Origin: RUG12783 sp946409545
Lineage (GTDB): Bacteria > Bacillota_I > Bacilli_A > RF39 > UBA660
NCBI GenBank assembly: GCA_946409545.1
Contig: CAMJWT010000019.1
Span: 1 to 32,661, forward strand
DNA: 32,661 nt
Direction of reading: 5' to 3'
Position numbers and translations under genes: made by a program. Shown piece after piece: positions 23,171-29,872 of the stretch; within the stretch, counting starts at the first letter, position 1; each line of letters begins with the position of its first letter. A model generated the notes under the pieces. It ran no database searches. It was not told the DNA's origin and worked only from the letters and a program-made list of their open reading frames with translations.

Positions 23171-23190
23171 TTTTAATTAAGTCTTTTTTT
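23162..23190 (+). terminator. Intrinsic terminator after the flippase gene
   Basis: GGCTTAAT (from 23164) pairs with ATTAAGTC (to 23183) across a four-base loop, with one G-U, followed by seven T. It overlaps the stop codon. Confidence 0.75.
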
Positions 23191-23219
23191 GTATAGTTGT
23201 TTTTAATAAATTATTAATG

Positions 23220-23228
23220 TGGTAAAAT
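23220..23228 (+). promoter_or_regulatory. Extended -10 promoter of the GT4 gene
   Basis: TGgTAAAAT lies directly before the GAGG ribosome-binding site region. The -35 is poor (TTTTTA at 17 bases). Confidence 0.4.
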
Positions 23229-23243
23229 ATAAGTGAGGTATAT

Positions 23244-24371
23244 ATGAAGAAAGTATTATTTGTTCAAGTTTCATGGAAAAGTTATGGTGGTATTTGGCAA
23301 GTTAATAAAGTTGTTGCAGAGGAACTTGTTAAACATGGTTATGATGTTTCTTTTGCTTTTATAAGACAAAATAAAACAGATTATGAGCCAGAATATGATA
23401 AAAGAATAAAGATTAATGTTATTAATCCTAATTTAGAATGGATGACTCATAGTTTTAGAGATATTATAAAGGATAAAAGTATTGATAAACTAAAAGTAAG
23501 AATTAATCATGATCGCAATCTAAAAAAAGATAAAAAAGTTTTTCAAAAACTCATTCGTGATAATAATTATGATTATATTATTACAACACAATATGAACTT
23601 TTGGATTTAATTCCAAAAGAATATTTATCTCATGTATTTCATGAACAACATACTTCTTTTGAAAATAGTTGGTCTCATCGTGGTACTAAAGATACATTAC
23701 TTCGATATAATAATAAAATTAACTTTATATGGTTATCAAAGAAAACAATGGAAGATGCTTTAGATAAAGGATTAAATAATTGTTATTATTTATATAATCC
23801 GTTAAGATTTGAAAGCAAAGAAAAATCAAAAGTTAATAACAAAAGATTAGTTACAATATCAAGATTATCTAAACAAAAAAGACTTGATAAAATGATTAAT
23901 TTTTGTGAAGAGATTTTTAAAGATAAAAAATATAAAGATTGGGTTCTTGAAATATATGGTGATGGATTACAAGAAGATAATTTAAAGAAATTAATTCATA
24001 ATCATGATCAAGTAAAATTAATGGGTAGAGTAGATGATCCAATAAAAATATTACTTAAAAGTGATATTAATTTAAATACAAGTGATAGTGAAGGTTTTCC
24101 AATGAGTATCTTAGAAGCTTGTGAATGTGGTATTCCAACTGTTAGTTTAATCTTTGGTGAATCAGTTTATGAAACGATTATTGATAGAGAAACAGGTTTT
24201 ATTTGCAAAGATAAAGAAGAGTTTATTAAAAGAGTAAAAGAACTTATGGATGATAATAGACTTCTTAAAGAGTTTAGTGACTATAATGTTGCTTTTGCTA
24301 GTAAGTTTAAACCCGATATTGTTGTCAAAAAGTGGATAAAAATGTTTCAAGTGATAGATAATAGAAAATAA
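23244..24371 (+). CDS. Glycosyltransferase family 4
   Basis: A 375-residue GT-B enzyme. The N-terminal domain opens with VLFVQVSWKSYGGIWQVNKVV, with glycine residues typical of the acceptor side. The C-terminal donor domain has RLVTISRLSKQKRLDKMI (about 200-217), LEIYGDG, VKLMGRVDDP and the EX7E motif within SEGFPMSILEACECGIPTV (about 281-299). Retaining GT4 enzymes of this kind extend capsule or exopolysaccharide repeat units. It sits between the flippase and the PssD/PssE pair, in the same direction. It has a separate promoter-like site, so it may be transcribed apart from the upstream seven genes. Confidence 0.9.
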   Translation: MKKVLFVQVSWKSYGGIWQVNKVVAEELVKHGYDVSFAFIRQNKTDYEPEYDKRIKINVINPNLEWMTHSFRDIIKDKSIDKLKVRINHDRNLKKDKKVFQKLIRDNNYDYIITTQYELLDLIPKEYLSHVFHEQHTSFENSWSHRGTKDTLLRYNNKINFIWLSKKTMEDALDKGLNNCYYLYNPLRFESKEKSKVNNKRLVTISRLSKQKRLDKMINFCEEIFKDKKYKDWVLEIYGDGLQEDNLKKLIHNHDQVKLMGRVDDPIKILLKSDINLNTSDSEGFPMSILEACECGIPTVSLIFGESVYETIIDRETGFICKDKEEFIKRVKELMDDNRLLKEFSDYNVAFASKFKPDIVVKKWIKMFQVIDNRK

Positions 24372-24374
24372 GTA

Positions 24375-24383
24375 TGATATATT
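24375..24383 (+). promoter_or_regulatory. Possible extended -10 before the PssD-like gene
   Basis: TGaTATATT lies just after the GT4 stop and before an excellent Shine-Dalgarno (GAGGAGGGTG). No good -35 is present, and read-through from GT4 is equally likely because no terminator separates them. Confidence 0.3.
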
Positions 24384-24404
24384 ATTAATTATGAGGAGGG
24401 TGTT

Positions 24405-24884
24405 ATGAAGAAAGTCTTGTTTATAGCAAGTACTGGTGGTCATTTATCTGAGTTAATGCAACTAAAAGAACTATTCAAATATTATGACTATCATATTGTT
24501 ACTGAAAAAACAAAAACAAATGTTTCACTAAAAGATGAATATAAAGATAAAATAGACTTTTTAATCTTTGGAACAAAAGATCATTTTTTAACGTATCCAT
24601 TTAAGTTCTTCATAAATTGCCTTAAGTCAATAAGACTATATCATAAAATCAAACCTGAATTTATTATTACTACTGGAACACATACAGCCGTTCCCATTAT
24701 CTTTTATGCAAAATTATTCCATAAAAAGAAAACTAAAGTAGTATTTATTGAAACATTTGCTAATAGTGTTACTAGAACATTATCTGGTAAAATGATATAT
24801 AAAAGAGCTGACTTGTTTGTTGTACAATGGAAAAGTATGCAAAAACTTTATCCAAAAGCAACATATGGTGGCTGGATATATTAG
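24405..24884 (+). CDS. Polysaccharide glycosyltransferase membrane subunit (PssD/Alg14-like)
   Basis: A 159-residue protein of the Alg14 type: VLFIASTGGHLSELMQL (4-20), FKYYDYHIVTEKTKT, then EFIITTGTHTAVPIIFYAKLF (about 84-104), which gives the membrane association, and a C-terminal ADLFVVQWKSMQKLYPKATYGGWIY. In this family a two-protein enzyme is formed: the Alg14/PssD half anchors the complex at the membrane and the Alg13/PssE half carries the nucleotide-sugar site. The next gene is exactly that partner, nine bases downstream. Second sugars such as galactose, glucose or GlcNAc are typical donors; which one applies here is unknown. Confidence 0.92.
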   Translation: MKKVLFIASTGGHLSELMQLKELFKYYDYHIVTEKTKTNVSLKDEYKDKIDFLIFGTKDHFLTYPFKFFINCLKSIRLYHKIKPEFIITTGTHTAVPIIFYAKLFHKKKTKVVFIETFANSVTRTLSGKMIYKRADLFVVQWKSMQKLYPKATYGGWIY

Positions 24885-24893
24885 GAGGATAAT

Positions 24894-25373
24894 ATGATTT
24901 TAGTTACCTTAGGAACACAAGATAAAAGTTTTAAAAGATTACTTGAAGCTGTGGAAAAACAAATAGATAAAGGAACAATTAAAGATAAAGTAGTAGTTCA
25001 AGCAGGATTAACAAAATATCAATCTGATAAGATGGAAATTTTTGATTTTATACCTGTATCAAAATTTGATGATTTAATAAAATCATGTGATATTTTAATA
25101 ACTCATGCAGGGGTAGGATCAATTATAACAGGGTTAAAAAACAATAAAAAAGTTATTGCAGCTGCAAGACTTAAAAAATATCATGAACATACTAATGATC
25201 ATCAATTACAAATTGTTGATAATTTCGCTAAAAGTGGATATATTATTCCTTTAGAAAACTTTGATGAACTTGATAAAGCATTAAATAAAGCTAAAAAGTT
25301 TAAACCCAAACCATATGAAAGTAATACAAAGAATTTTGTTAAATTAATAAAAGATTATATTGATAATAATTAA
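24894..25373 (+). CDS. Polysaccharide glycosyltransferase catalytic subunit (PssE/Alg13-like)
   Basis: A 159-residue protein matching the GT28 C-terminal (Alg13) domain: ILVTLGTQDKSFKRLLEAV (2-20), VVVQAGLTKYQ, FIPVSKFDDLIKSCDILITHAGVGSI (about 50-75) and VIAAARLKKYHEHTNDHQLQIVDN (about 86-109), where the HAG and the EHxNDHQ residues contact the nucleotide sugar. It forms the catalytic half with the preceding gene. AGGAGG overlaps the partner's stop region. A strong terminator follows, marking the right end of the glycan locus. Confidence 0.93.
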   Translation: MILVTLGTQDKSFKRLLEAVEKQIDKGTIKDKVVVQAGLTKYQSDKMEIFDFIPVSKFDDLIKSCDILITHAGVGSIITGLKNNKKVIAAARLKKYHEHTNDHQLQIVDNFAKSGYIIPLENFDELDKALNKAKKFKPKPYESNTKNFVKLIKDYIDNN

Positions 25374-25395
25374 AGAGAAGAAATTCTCTTTTTTT
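25372..25395 (+). terminator. Intrinsic terminator of the glycan locus
   Basis: Perfect AAAGAGAA, loop GAAA, TTCTCTTT followed by T. It begins in the stop codon of the PssE-like gene. Confidence 0.9.
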
Positions 25396-25466
25396 ATATC
25401 AAAATAATTGTTGTAAATTAGACTTTTTTGGTGTAATATTATTATAGGATAATAAGGAGTTAGAAT

Positions 25467-27845
25467 ATGAATAAAAGGGAATTATTAAAGAAAATATACA
25501 ATTTAAAAAATAATATTATCGTAAGTGGAAGAATTAATTCACGTAAGACATATGGAGTAATGTTTCCACTAGTAGAAGTATTAGAAGAAAATAATGAAAG
25601 TTTTCTAGTACTAGATTCAAAAGAAGAATATTTTAAAAGATTTTATAATGAATTAAGAGAAAAGGGATATGAAACAGTAGTTGTTAATCTACGTAATTCA
25701 TTAAATAGTGATGGATGGAATCCATTAACATATGCATATTCTTTATATTCTAATAATCATATAGATGAAGCAACAAGAAGTATTGAAAAAATTGCTTATA
25801 TCCTATTTGATGGACAAGGAGATCCATATTGGACAATTTCTGCTAAGAATTTATTCTTGGGACTTGTATGGTTCTTATTTGAGAATGCTGAAGAAGAGGA
25901 AATTAACTTTAATAGTGTTATAGAATTATTAGATTTATTTAAAGATAAAGAATATTTATTTGAAGATTATGAAGGAGAAGAGTGTCGTTCTAGTATGTTA
26001 CTAAATCCTATTATTAGAACAGCTGATGATACAAAGAACTCTATTATTTCCGTAGTAAGACAAGCTTTATCTGTTTATACTAATTATCCTAATTTATCAA
26101 AAATGTTAGCAACACCAATGAAAGAATTACATCTTGATCATAAATTTGCTATTTTCTTAATTAATAGAGATGAAGATTTATATTTTAATGCATTAGCAGC
26201 TATCTTCATTGATCAATTCTATGATTTCTTAATGAAGAAAAGATATGATACAGCATTTAATTTCATCTTAGATAATTTTGAAACAATATCAACTGATTAT
26301 CCAAATGTTAATATCTTACTTTCAAGTGGACCATCTAGAAAAGTAAGAACAATTATTGGAAGCAATGAAACATTTGATTATTATGATGATTATAGTGAAT
26401 CAATTAGATCTACAGAAGAGACTGTAATCTTTAAGATGGATAATGAAGATTATAGTGTTCCAAATGATTATGAAAGAGTAGACTTAAATCAAGAAGTTGA
26501 ATATCCAGTTCTACAAACAAGAGAAATTAAGATATTTAATATTTGCCCTTGTTGTGAAGGTGGAAAATGTACATGTGGTGACGATTGCAATTGTGGTGAT
26601 AAATGCACTTGTGGAGATGATTGTAAATGTGGATGTCATGAAGGAAAACCATGTACTTGTGGCGATAATTGTACTTGTAAAGAATGCAATTGCCACAATG
26701 ATGAATCATTTGATGATTATATTAGACATAATAGTTTTGATAATGTTGCAATGGATGTTAATATTAATGAATTATCAAGAAAGATTGATTTAGAAATTCA
26801 AAGATTAGAAGAAGAATTAAATGATGATGTTCCTGATGATGAAGATGAAATATCAAGAGTAATCCGTAAGATTGATGAAGAAATCGCATATCTTGAACAA
26901 CAAAATAAATTAAATGTTGAAAGTGTAGATAGTGTTAGAAATAACTTTAATTCTTTCCTAGAAAATAATAGTTTCGATGATCTTGCTAAAAATATTCAAG
27001 ATAAGAGTGTAAATGTTAATAATGTTGATGTTAACTTCACACCAATTGAACTTGAAGAATTAACTAAGAGAATCGATAAAGAAATTAAAAGACTAGATGA
27101 TGAATTAAATGATGATATTCCTGATGATGAAGAAGAAATTCAAAGATTAGTAAATAAGATTGAAGAAGAAATTCAAAAGTTAGAGGATGAAAGTACTGAT
27201 GAATCAGTTAAACAAGTTCGTTCTAATTTCAATGAATTCTTAGATAAGAATGACTTTGAAGAAATTGAACCAGTTACTCATGATGATTTTGATGAATTAA
27301 TTAAGAGTATTGATAGAGAAATCGAAAGACTTGAAAAACAAGAAGGAATAACTGAAGAAAAGAATGATTTTGAAAGATTCTTAGAAGATAATGATTTCAA
27401 TGATATTGTTGAAAGTATTAAAGATGAAGATGTTGATGACAATGTAACTTATGCTCAATTAATTGAAGCGCTTGATAAAGAAATCGCTTTATTAGAAGAA
27501 AAAGTTAATAATGAAAATAAAGAATCATTTGAAGATATCATTAGAAGAATTGATGAAGAAATTGCGAGACTTGAAAGAGAAGAAATGATTGATCCTGAAA
27601 TTTCTGATACAAGAGAAAATTATGATGAATTAATCGCTAAAATTGATGAAGAAATCAAAAGACTTGAAGAACAAGAAAAAGATACAAAAGAAGAAATTCA
27701 AAGTCATGAACAAACTCCTAAATTTGATTTCAACGAAATTGAAAGATTAAATAAAGAAATCGATGAAGAGCTAAGTAAATTATCAAATTTAGAAGAAAAT
27801 AATGATGATTCAAGTGAAACATCACATGTTATTGAAATAAAATAA
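25467..27845 (+). CDS. VirD4/TraG-like protein with degenerate ATP motifs, Cys-rich segment and coiled-coil tail
   Basis: A 792-residue protein. Residues 1-345 follow the VirD4/TraG coupling-protein fold: IIVSGRINSRKTYGVMFPLV (Walker A position, about 18-37), VLDSKEEYFKRFYNELREKGY (cf. the DPKGEL region), GWNPLTYAY, DPYWTISAKNLFLGLVWFL, KFAIFLINRDEDLYFNALAAIF and FNFILDNFETI (Walker B position, about 262-272). The A motif lacks its central glycine (SRKT where SGKT is expected) and B reads DN, not DE, so ATP hydrolysis is doubtful. The N-terminal membrane anchor of VirD4 is missing. Residues 360-410 hold 18 Cys and two His in CxCGDxC-type repeats. Residues 436-780 are acidic coiled coils built from nine IDxEIxRLE units. 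No relaxase or type IV secretion gene is nearby. AAGGAG precedes the ATG. Function unknown. Confidence 0.85.
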   Translation: MNKRELLKKIYNLKNNIIVSGRINSRKTYGVMFPLVEVLEENNESFLVLDSKEEYFKRFYNELREKGYETVVVNLRNSLNSDGWNPLTYAYSLYSNNHIDEATRSIEKIAYILFDGQGDPYWTISAKNLFLGLVWFLFENAEEEEINFNSVIELLDLFKDKEYLFEDYEGEECRSSMLLNPIIRTADDTKNSIISVVRQALSVYTNYPNLSKMLATPMKELHLDHKFAIFLINRDEDLYFNALAAIFIDQFYDFLMKKRYDTAFNFILDNFETISTDYPNVNILLSSGPSRKVRTIIGSNETFDYYDDYSESIRSTEETVIFKMDNEDYSVPNDYERVDLNQEVEYPVLQTREIKIFNICPCCEGGKCTCGDDCNCGDKCTCGDDCKCGCHEGKPCTCGDNCTCKECNCHNDESFDDYIRHNSFDNVAMDVNINELSRKIDLEIQRLEEELNDDVPDDEDEISRVIRKIDEEIAYLEQQNKLNVESVDSVRNNFNSFLENNSFDDLAKNIQDKSVNVNNVDVNFTPIELEELTKRIDKEIKRLDDELNDDIPDDEEEIQRLVNKIEEEIQKLEDESTDESVKQVRSNFNEFLDKNDFEEIEPVTHDDFDELIKSIDREIERLEKQEGITEEKNDFERFLEDNDFNDIVESIKDEDVDDNVTYAQLIEALDKEIALLEEKVNNENKESFEDIIRRIDEEIARLEREEMIDPEISDTRENYDELIAKIDEEIKRLEEQEKDTKEEIQSHEQTPKFDFNEIERLNKEIDEELSKLSNLEENNDDSSETSHVIEIK
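26544..26696 (+). other. Metallothionein-like cysteine-rich segment within the VirD4-like protein
   Basis: These codons give 18 cysteines and two histidines in 51 residues, arranged as repeated CTCGDDC / NCGDKC / KCGC units. The density and CxC spacing resemble metallothioneins, so zinc or another soft metal is a likely ligand (inference). Confidence 0.8.
26772..27794 (+). repeat. In-frame repeats coding for coiled-coil modules
   Basis: Nine copies of a unit reading roughly I-D-x-E-I-x-R-L-E occur in the protein tail. The first four form two larger blocks that are alike at DNA level: the sequence from 26772 returns at 27060, with LNDDVPDDEDEI and LNDDIPDDEEEI in equivalent places. Between coils a second motif, F-x-x-F-L-E-x-N-x-F-D-D, recurs about four times. 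Confidence 0.8.
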
Positions 27846-27850
27846 ATAGT

Positions 27851-27877
27851 AAAAGATGAGTTAAACTCATCTTTTTT
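27851..27877 (+). terminator. Intrinsic terminator
   Basis: Perfect AAAAGATGAGT, loop TAA, ACTCATCTTTT, then T. It closes the VirD4-like gene. Confidence 0.88.
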
Positions 27878-27878
27878 A

Positions 27879-27887
27879 TGTTAAAAT
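27879..27887 (+). promoter_or_regulatory. Extended -10 promoter of the small acidic protein gene
   Basis: TGtTAAAAT directly follows the terminator T tract and lies a few bases before AGGTG. The -35 would fall inside the terminator stem and is weak. Confidence 0.4.
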
Positions 27888-27903
27888 CAAATTGAGGTGT
27901 TGT

Positions 27904-28092
27904 ATGGGATTCTTTGATTTATTAAATTCTGTTGGTGTAGATGATAAAGATGATGATCTAGAAGAAAGAATGGAAGAAGCCGGACTTGAAGAATGGGAAA
28001 AAGAAGAAGTAAGAAAAGGTAATCAAGATATCTTTAACTTCGAAGAAGAAGATTTAGAAGATGATGATTATTATTCTGAAGATGATGAATAA
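27904..28092 (+). CDS. Small highly acidic protein
   Basis: A 62-residue protein with start ATG 27904, preceded by AGGTG. After MGFFDLLNSVGVDD almost every residue is charged or polar: DLEERMEEAGLEEWEKEEVRKG, then FNFEEEDLEDDDYYSEDDE. A short helix with a Trp and a Tyr/Asp/Glu tail are the only features. I recall similar small acidic proteins with a 'W-E/Q-K-E..VRKG..-NFEEEDL' core in gut Bacillota, without known function, but cannot verify it here. It lies between the VirD4-like gene and the phosphotransferase gene, with separate promoter-like sites on both sides. Confidence 0.75.
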   Translation: MGFFDLLNSVGVDDKDDDLEERMEEAGLEEWEKEEVRKGNQDIFNFEEEDLEDDDYYSEDDE

Positions 28093-28134
28093 GATAATTA
28101 TTATATAAATAGTTCTTTTTCTATGTCATGAATA

Positions 28135-28162
28135 TTGAATTAAATATAGTTGATGATATAAT
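28135..28162 (+). promoter_or_regulatory. Promoter of the LTA-synthase-like / YidC-TagF operon
   Basis: TTGAAT (28135-28140), 16-base spacer, TATAAT (28157-28162) with a TGa extension. It lies downstream of an in-frame ATG at 28128, which supports the gene starting at 28188. Confidence 0.65.
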
Positions 28163-28187
28163 TAAAAGAGTGCAAGGAAGTATATAT

Positions 28188-29867
28188 ATGAAGAAATATT
28201 TAAAAGATACTTGGAGTATGTATCTAATAATTTTTGTTTTATGTTTTATGTTATTTTTATATGAACCATTATTGATGTACATGAGTAATGTTTCCGATTT
28301 TTGGTTTTCTATAAGTACATTATTTAAAATGACATCATTATTATTTATTGTTATTTTTATAATAATGAGTGTAGTATTAAATGCTATTTATTTTTTAAGT
28401 AAAAAAAATGACAAGAAGACATTTAAAATAATGACAATAATCGCTTTTGTGGTGTTCTTTTCTTGTTATGTACAAGGAAATTATTTAGTAGGAAATCTAC
28501 CTGTATTAGATGGTAGTAAAATTATATGGAGCGATTATAAAGTTGATTGGATTATATCTATAGTACTTTGGATTATTGTTATAGGAGGTACTATCTTTGC
28601 GGTAAAGAAATTTACATTAAATAAAATGTCAAAATATGTTGGATTTATAAGTTTAGCTATCTTTTTAATGTTAACAGTTTCATTATTGACAACATATTTA
28701 ACAACAGAATGTGTAGAAGAAAAAGAATTTCTTTCTTTACCTACATATAAGAATATAAATAAATATTCAAAAGATAAAAACTTTGTTATCTTTCTTTTAG
28801 ATTGTGTTGATTCTAGATCATTTATTGATCGATTAAATAAAGATATAGAAAATAAAGATATGTTAAAGGATTTTACATATTATCCAGATACAATGTCTGT
28901 TCATGGTTATACTGATGAATCAGTTCCGTTAATTTTATCAGGAAAAGTATATCAAAATGAAAAACCAATTAAAGATTGGGCAACAGAAATGTATAAAGAT
29001 TCTCCGTTATTTAAATTAATGGAAGATAATAACTATGAATTAAATGTATATGATGAATATTTCTTCTATAATGATTTATCTGCAGAACGTATAAGTAATT
29101 TATATGATTATAAAAATAATAAAGAAAAAGTATATGAAAATCTTTCAAAGCTTAAATTTTGGAAGCAAGAAGTAAAATATATTTTATTTAGATATCTTCC
29201 ATCATTTATAAAAAAATATTCTTTTATTGAAACAATGTATTTTAGGCCAAGGGATTTGGTAAATAGAGATGATTTAACTGAAAAGAGTTTCTTTGTTTTT
29301 TCAAATGATTCGAATTATAAAGCGTTTAAACAATTTGATGTTAAATTAGAAGATAAAAAGAATTTTAAATTTATTCATTTACATGGAGCACATGAACCAT
29401 GGAATCTTGATAAAAAGTTTAATAGAATAAAAAAAGGGACATATGATACTGGACTTGATTCTTCAATAGCTATTACATATGAATATTTAAAATTATTAAA
29501 AGATAATAATATATATGATAATACTAATTTAATTATTATGGCTGATCATGGTTTCTTGAAAAGTGGATATAGTGATGGAAGACAAAATCCATTATTTCTT
29601 GTTAAAGCAGCAAATGAAAAACACGATAAGATGCAAGTATCTAATAAACCTATTTCCTTTGTTGATTTAGACGGTATGTATAAAGATTTGATGGATGGTA
29701 AAAAGAGTAAAGATTTATTTATTAATATTCCTGATAAAAGAACGAGAAGATTTTTAAAATATACTTTTAATAATAAAAATGTTATGACAGAATATGAAAC
29801 AAAAGATAAGGCATGGGAAACTAGTAAAATGTATGAAACAGGTAAGAAGTTTTCTAAAAGTTGGTGA
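28188..29867 (+). CDS. LTA-synthase-like membrane phosphotransferase / sulfatase-fold protein (copy 1)
   Basis: A 559-residue protein with about five transmembrane helices (about 10-30, 46-70, 79-98, 119-140, 150-172), then an alkaline-phosphatase-superfamily domain outside. Metal and catalytic positions are visible: FVIFLLDCVDSRSF (199-212), a nucleophile-type threonine in HGYTDESVP (239-247), HLHGAHEPW (397-405) and MADHG (451-455). LtaS-type enzymes move glycerol phosphate from phosphatidylglycerol to a growing chain or a glycan; phosphoethanolamine transferases share the fold. ATG 28188 is chosen from AAGGAAG before it and from the identical MKKYLK start of the second copy at 32185. It is followed directly by the YidC-TagF gene, five bases after its stop. 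Confidence 0.87.
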   Translation: MKKYLKDTWSMYLIIFVLCFMLFLYEPLLMYMSNVSDFWFSISTLFKMTSLLFIVIFIIMSVVLNAIYFLSKKNDKKTFKIMTIIAFVVFFSCYVQGNYLVGNLPVLDGSKIIWSDYKVDWIISIVLWIIVIGGTIFAVKKFTLNKMSKYVGFISLAIFLMLTVSLLTTYLTTECVEEKEFLSLPTYKNINKYSKDKNFVIFLLDCVDSRSFIDRLNKDIENKDMLKDFTYYPDTMSVHGYTDESVPLILSGKVYQNEKPIKDWATEMYKDSPLFKLMEDNNYELNVYDEYFFYNDLSAERISNLYDYKNNKEKVYENLSKLKFWKQEVKYILFRYLPSFIKKYSFIETMYFRPRDLVNRDDLTEKSFFVFSNDSNYKAFKQFDVKLEDKKNFKFIHLHGAHEPWNLDKKFNRIKKGTYDTGLDSSIAITYEYLKLLKDNNIYDNTNLIIMADHGFLKSGYSDGRQNPLFLVKAANEKHDKMQVSNKPISFVDLDGMYKDLMDGKKSKDLFINIPDKRTRRFLKYTFNNKNVMTEYETKDKAWETSKMYETGKKFSKSW

Positions 29868-29872
29868 AATAT

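Noticed and set aside
26541..26700. CRISPR-like or satellite DNA repeat
   Set aside because: The periodic TGTGG/TGATGATTG pattern is explained by in-frame CxCGDxC codons. Spacers are not unique or of constant length.
26497..26793. 98-codon alternative frame across the cysteine-rich segment, and a minus-strand frame in the same place
   Set aside because: Both are shadows of the repetitive TGT/TGC-rich codons. The main frame continues in phase through the VirD4-like domain, Cys block and coiled coils.
25467..28092. Remnant of a conjugative element or plasmid
   Set aside because: Apart from the VirD4-like protein there is no relaxase, integrase, transfer gene, attachment repeat or change in base composition. 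The gene has a normal promoter-terminator setting.
28093..28134. Terminator after the small acidic protein gene
   Set aside because: The region is A+T-rich with a short T run, but no convincing stem could be drawn.
28128..28187. ATG 28128 as the start of the first LTA-synthase-like gene
   Set aside because: It adds 20 residues absent from the paralogue at 32185, lies upstream of the best promoter and lacks a ribosome-binding site, while AAGGAAG precedes ATG 28188.
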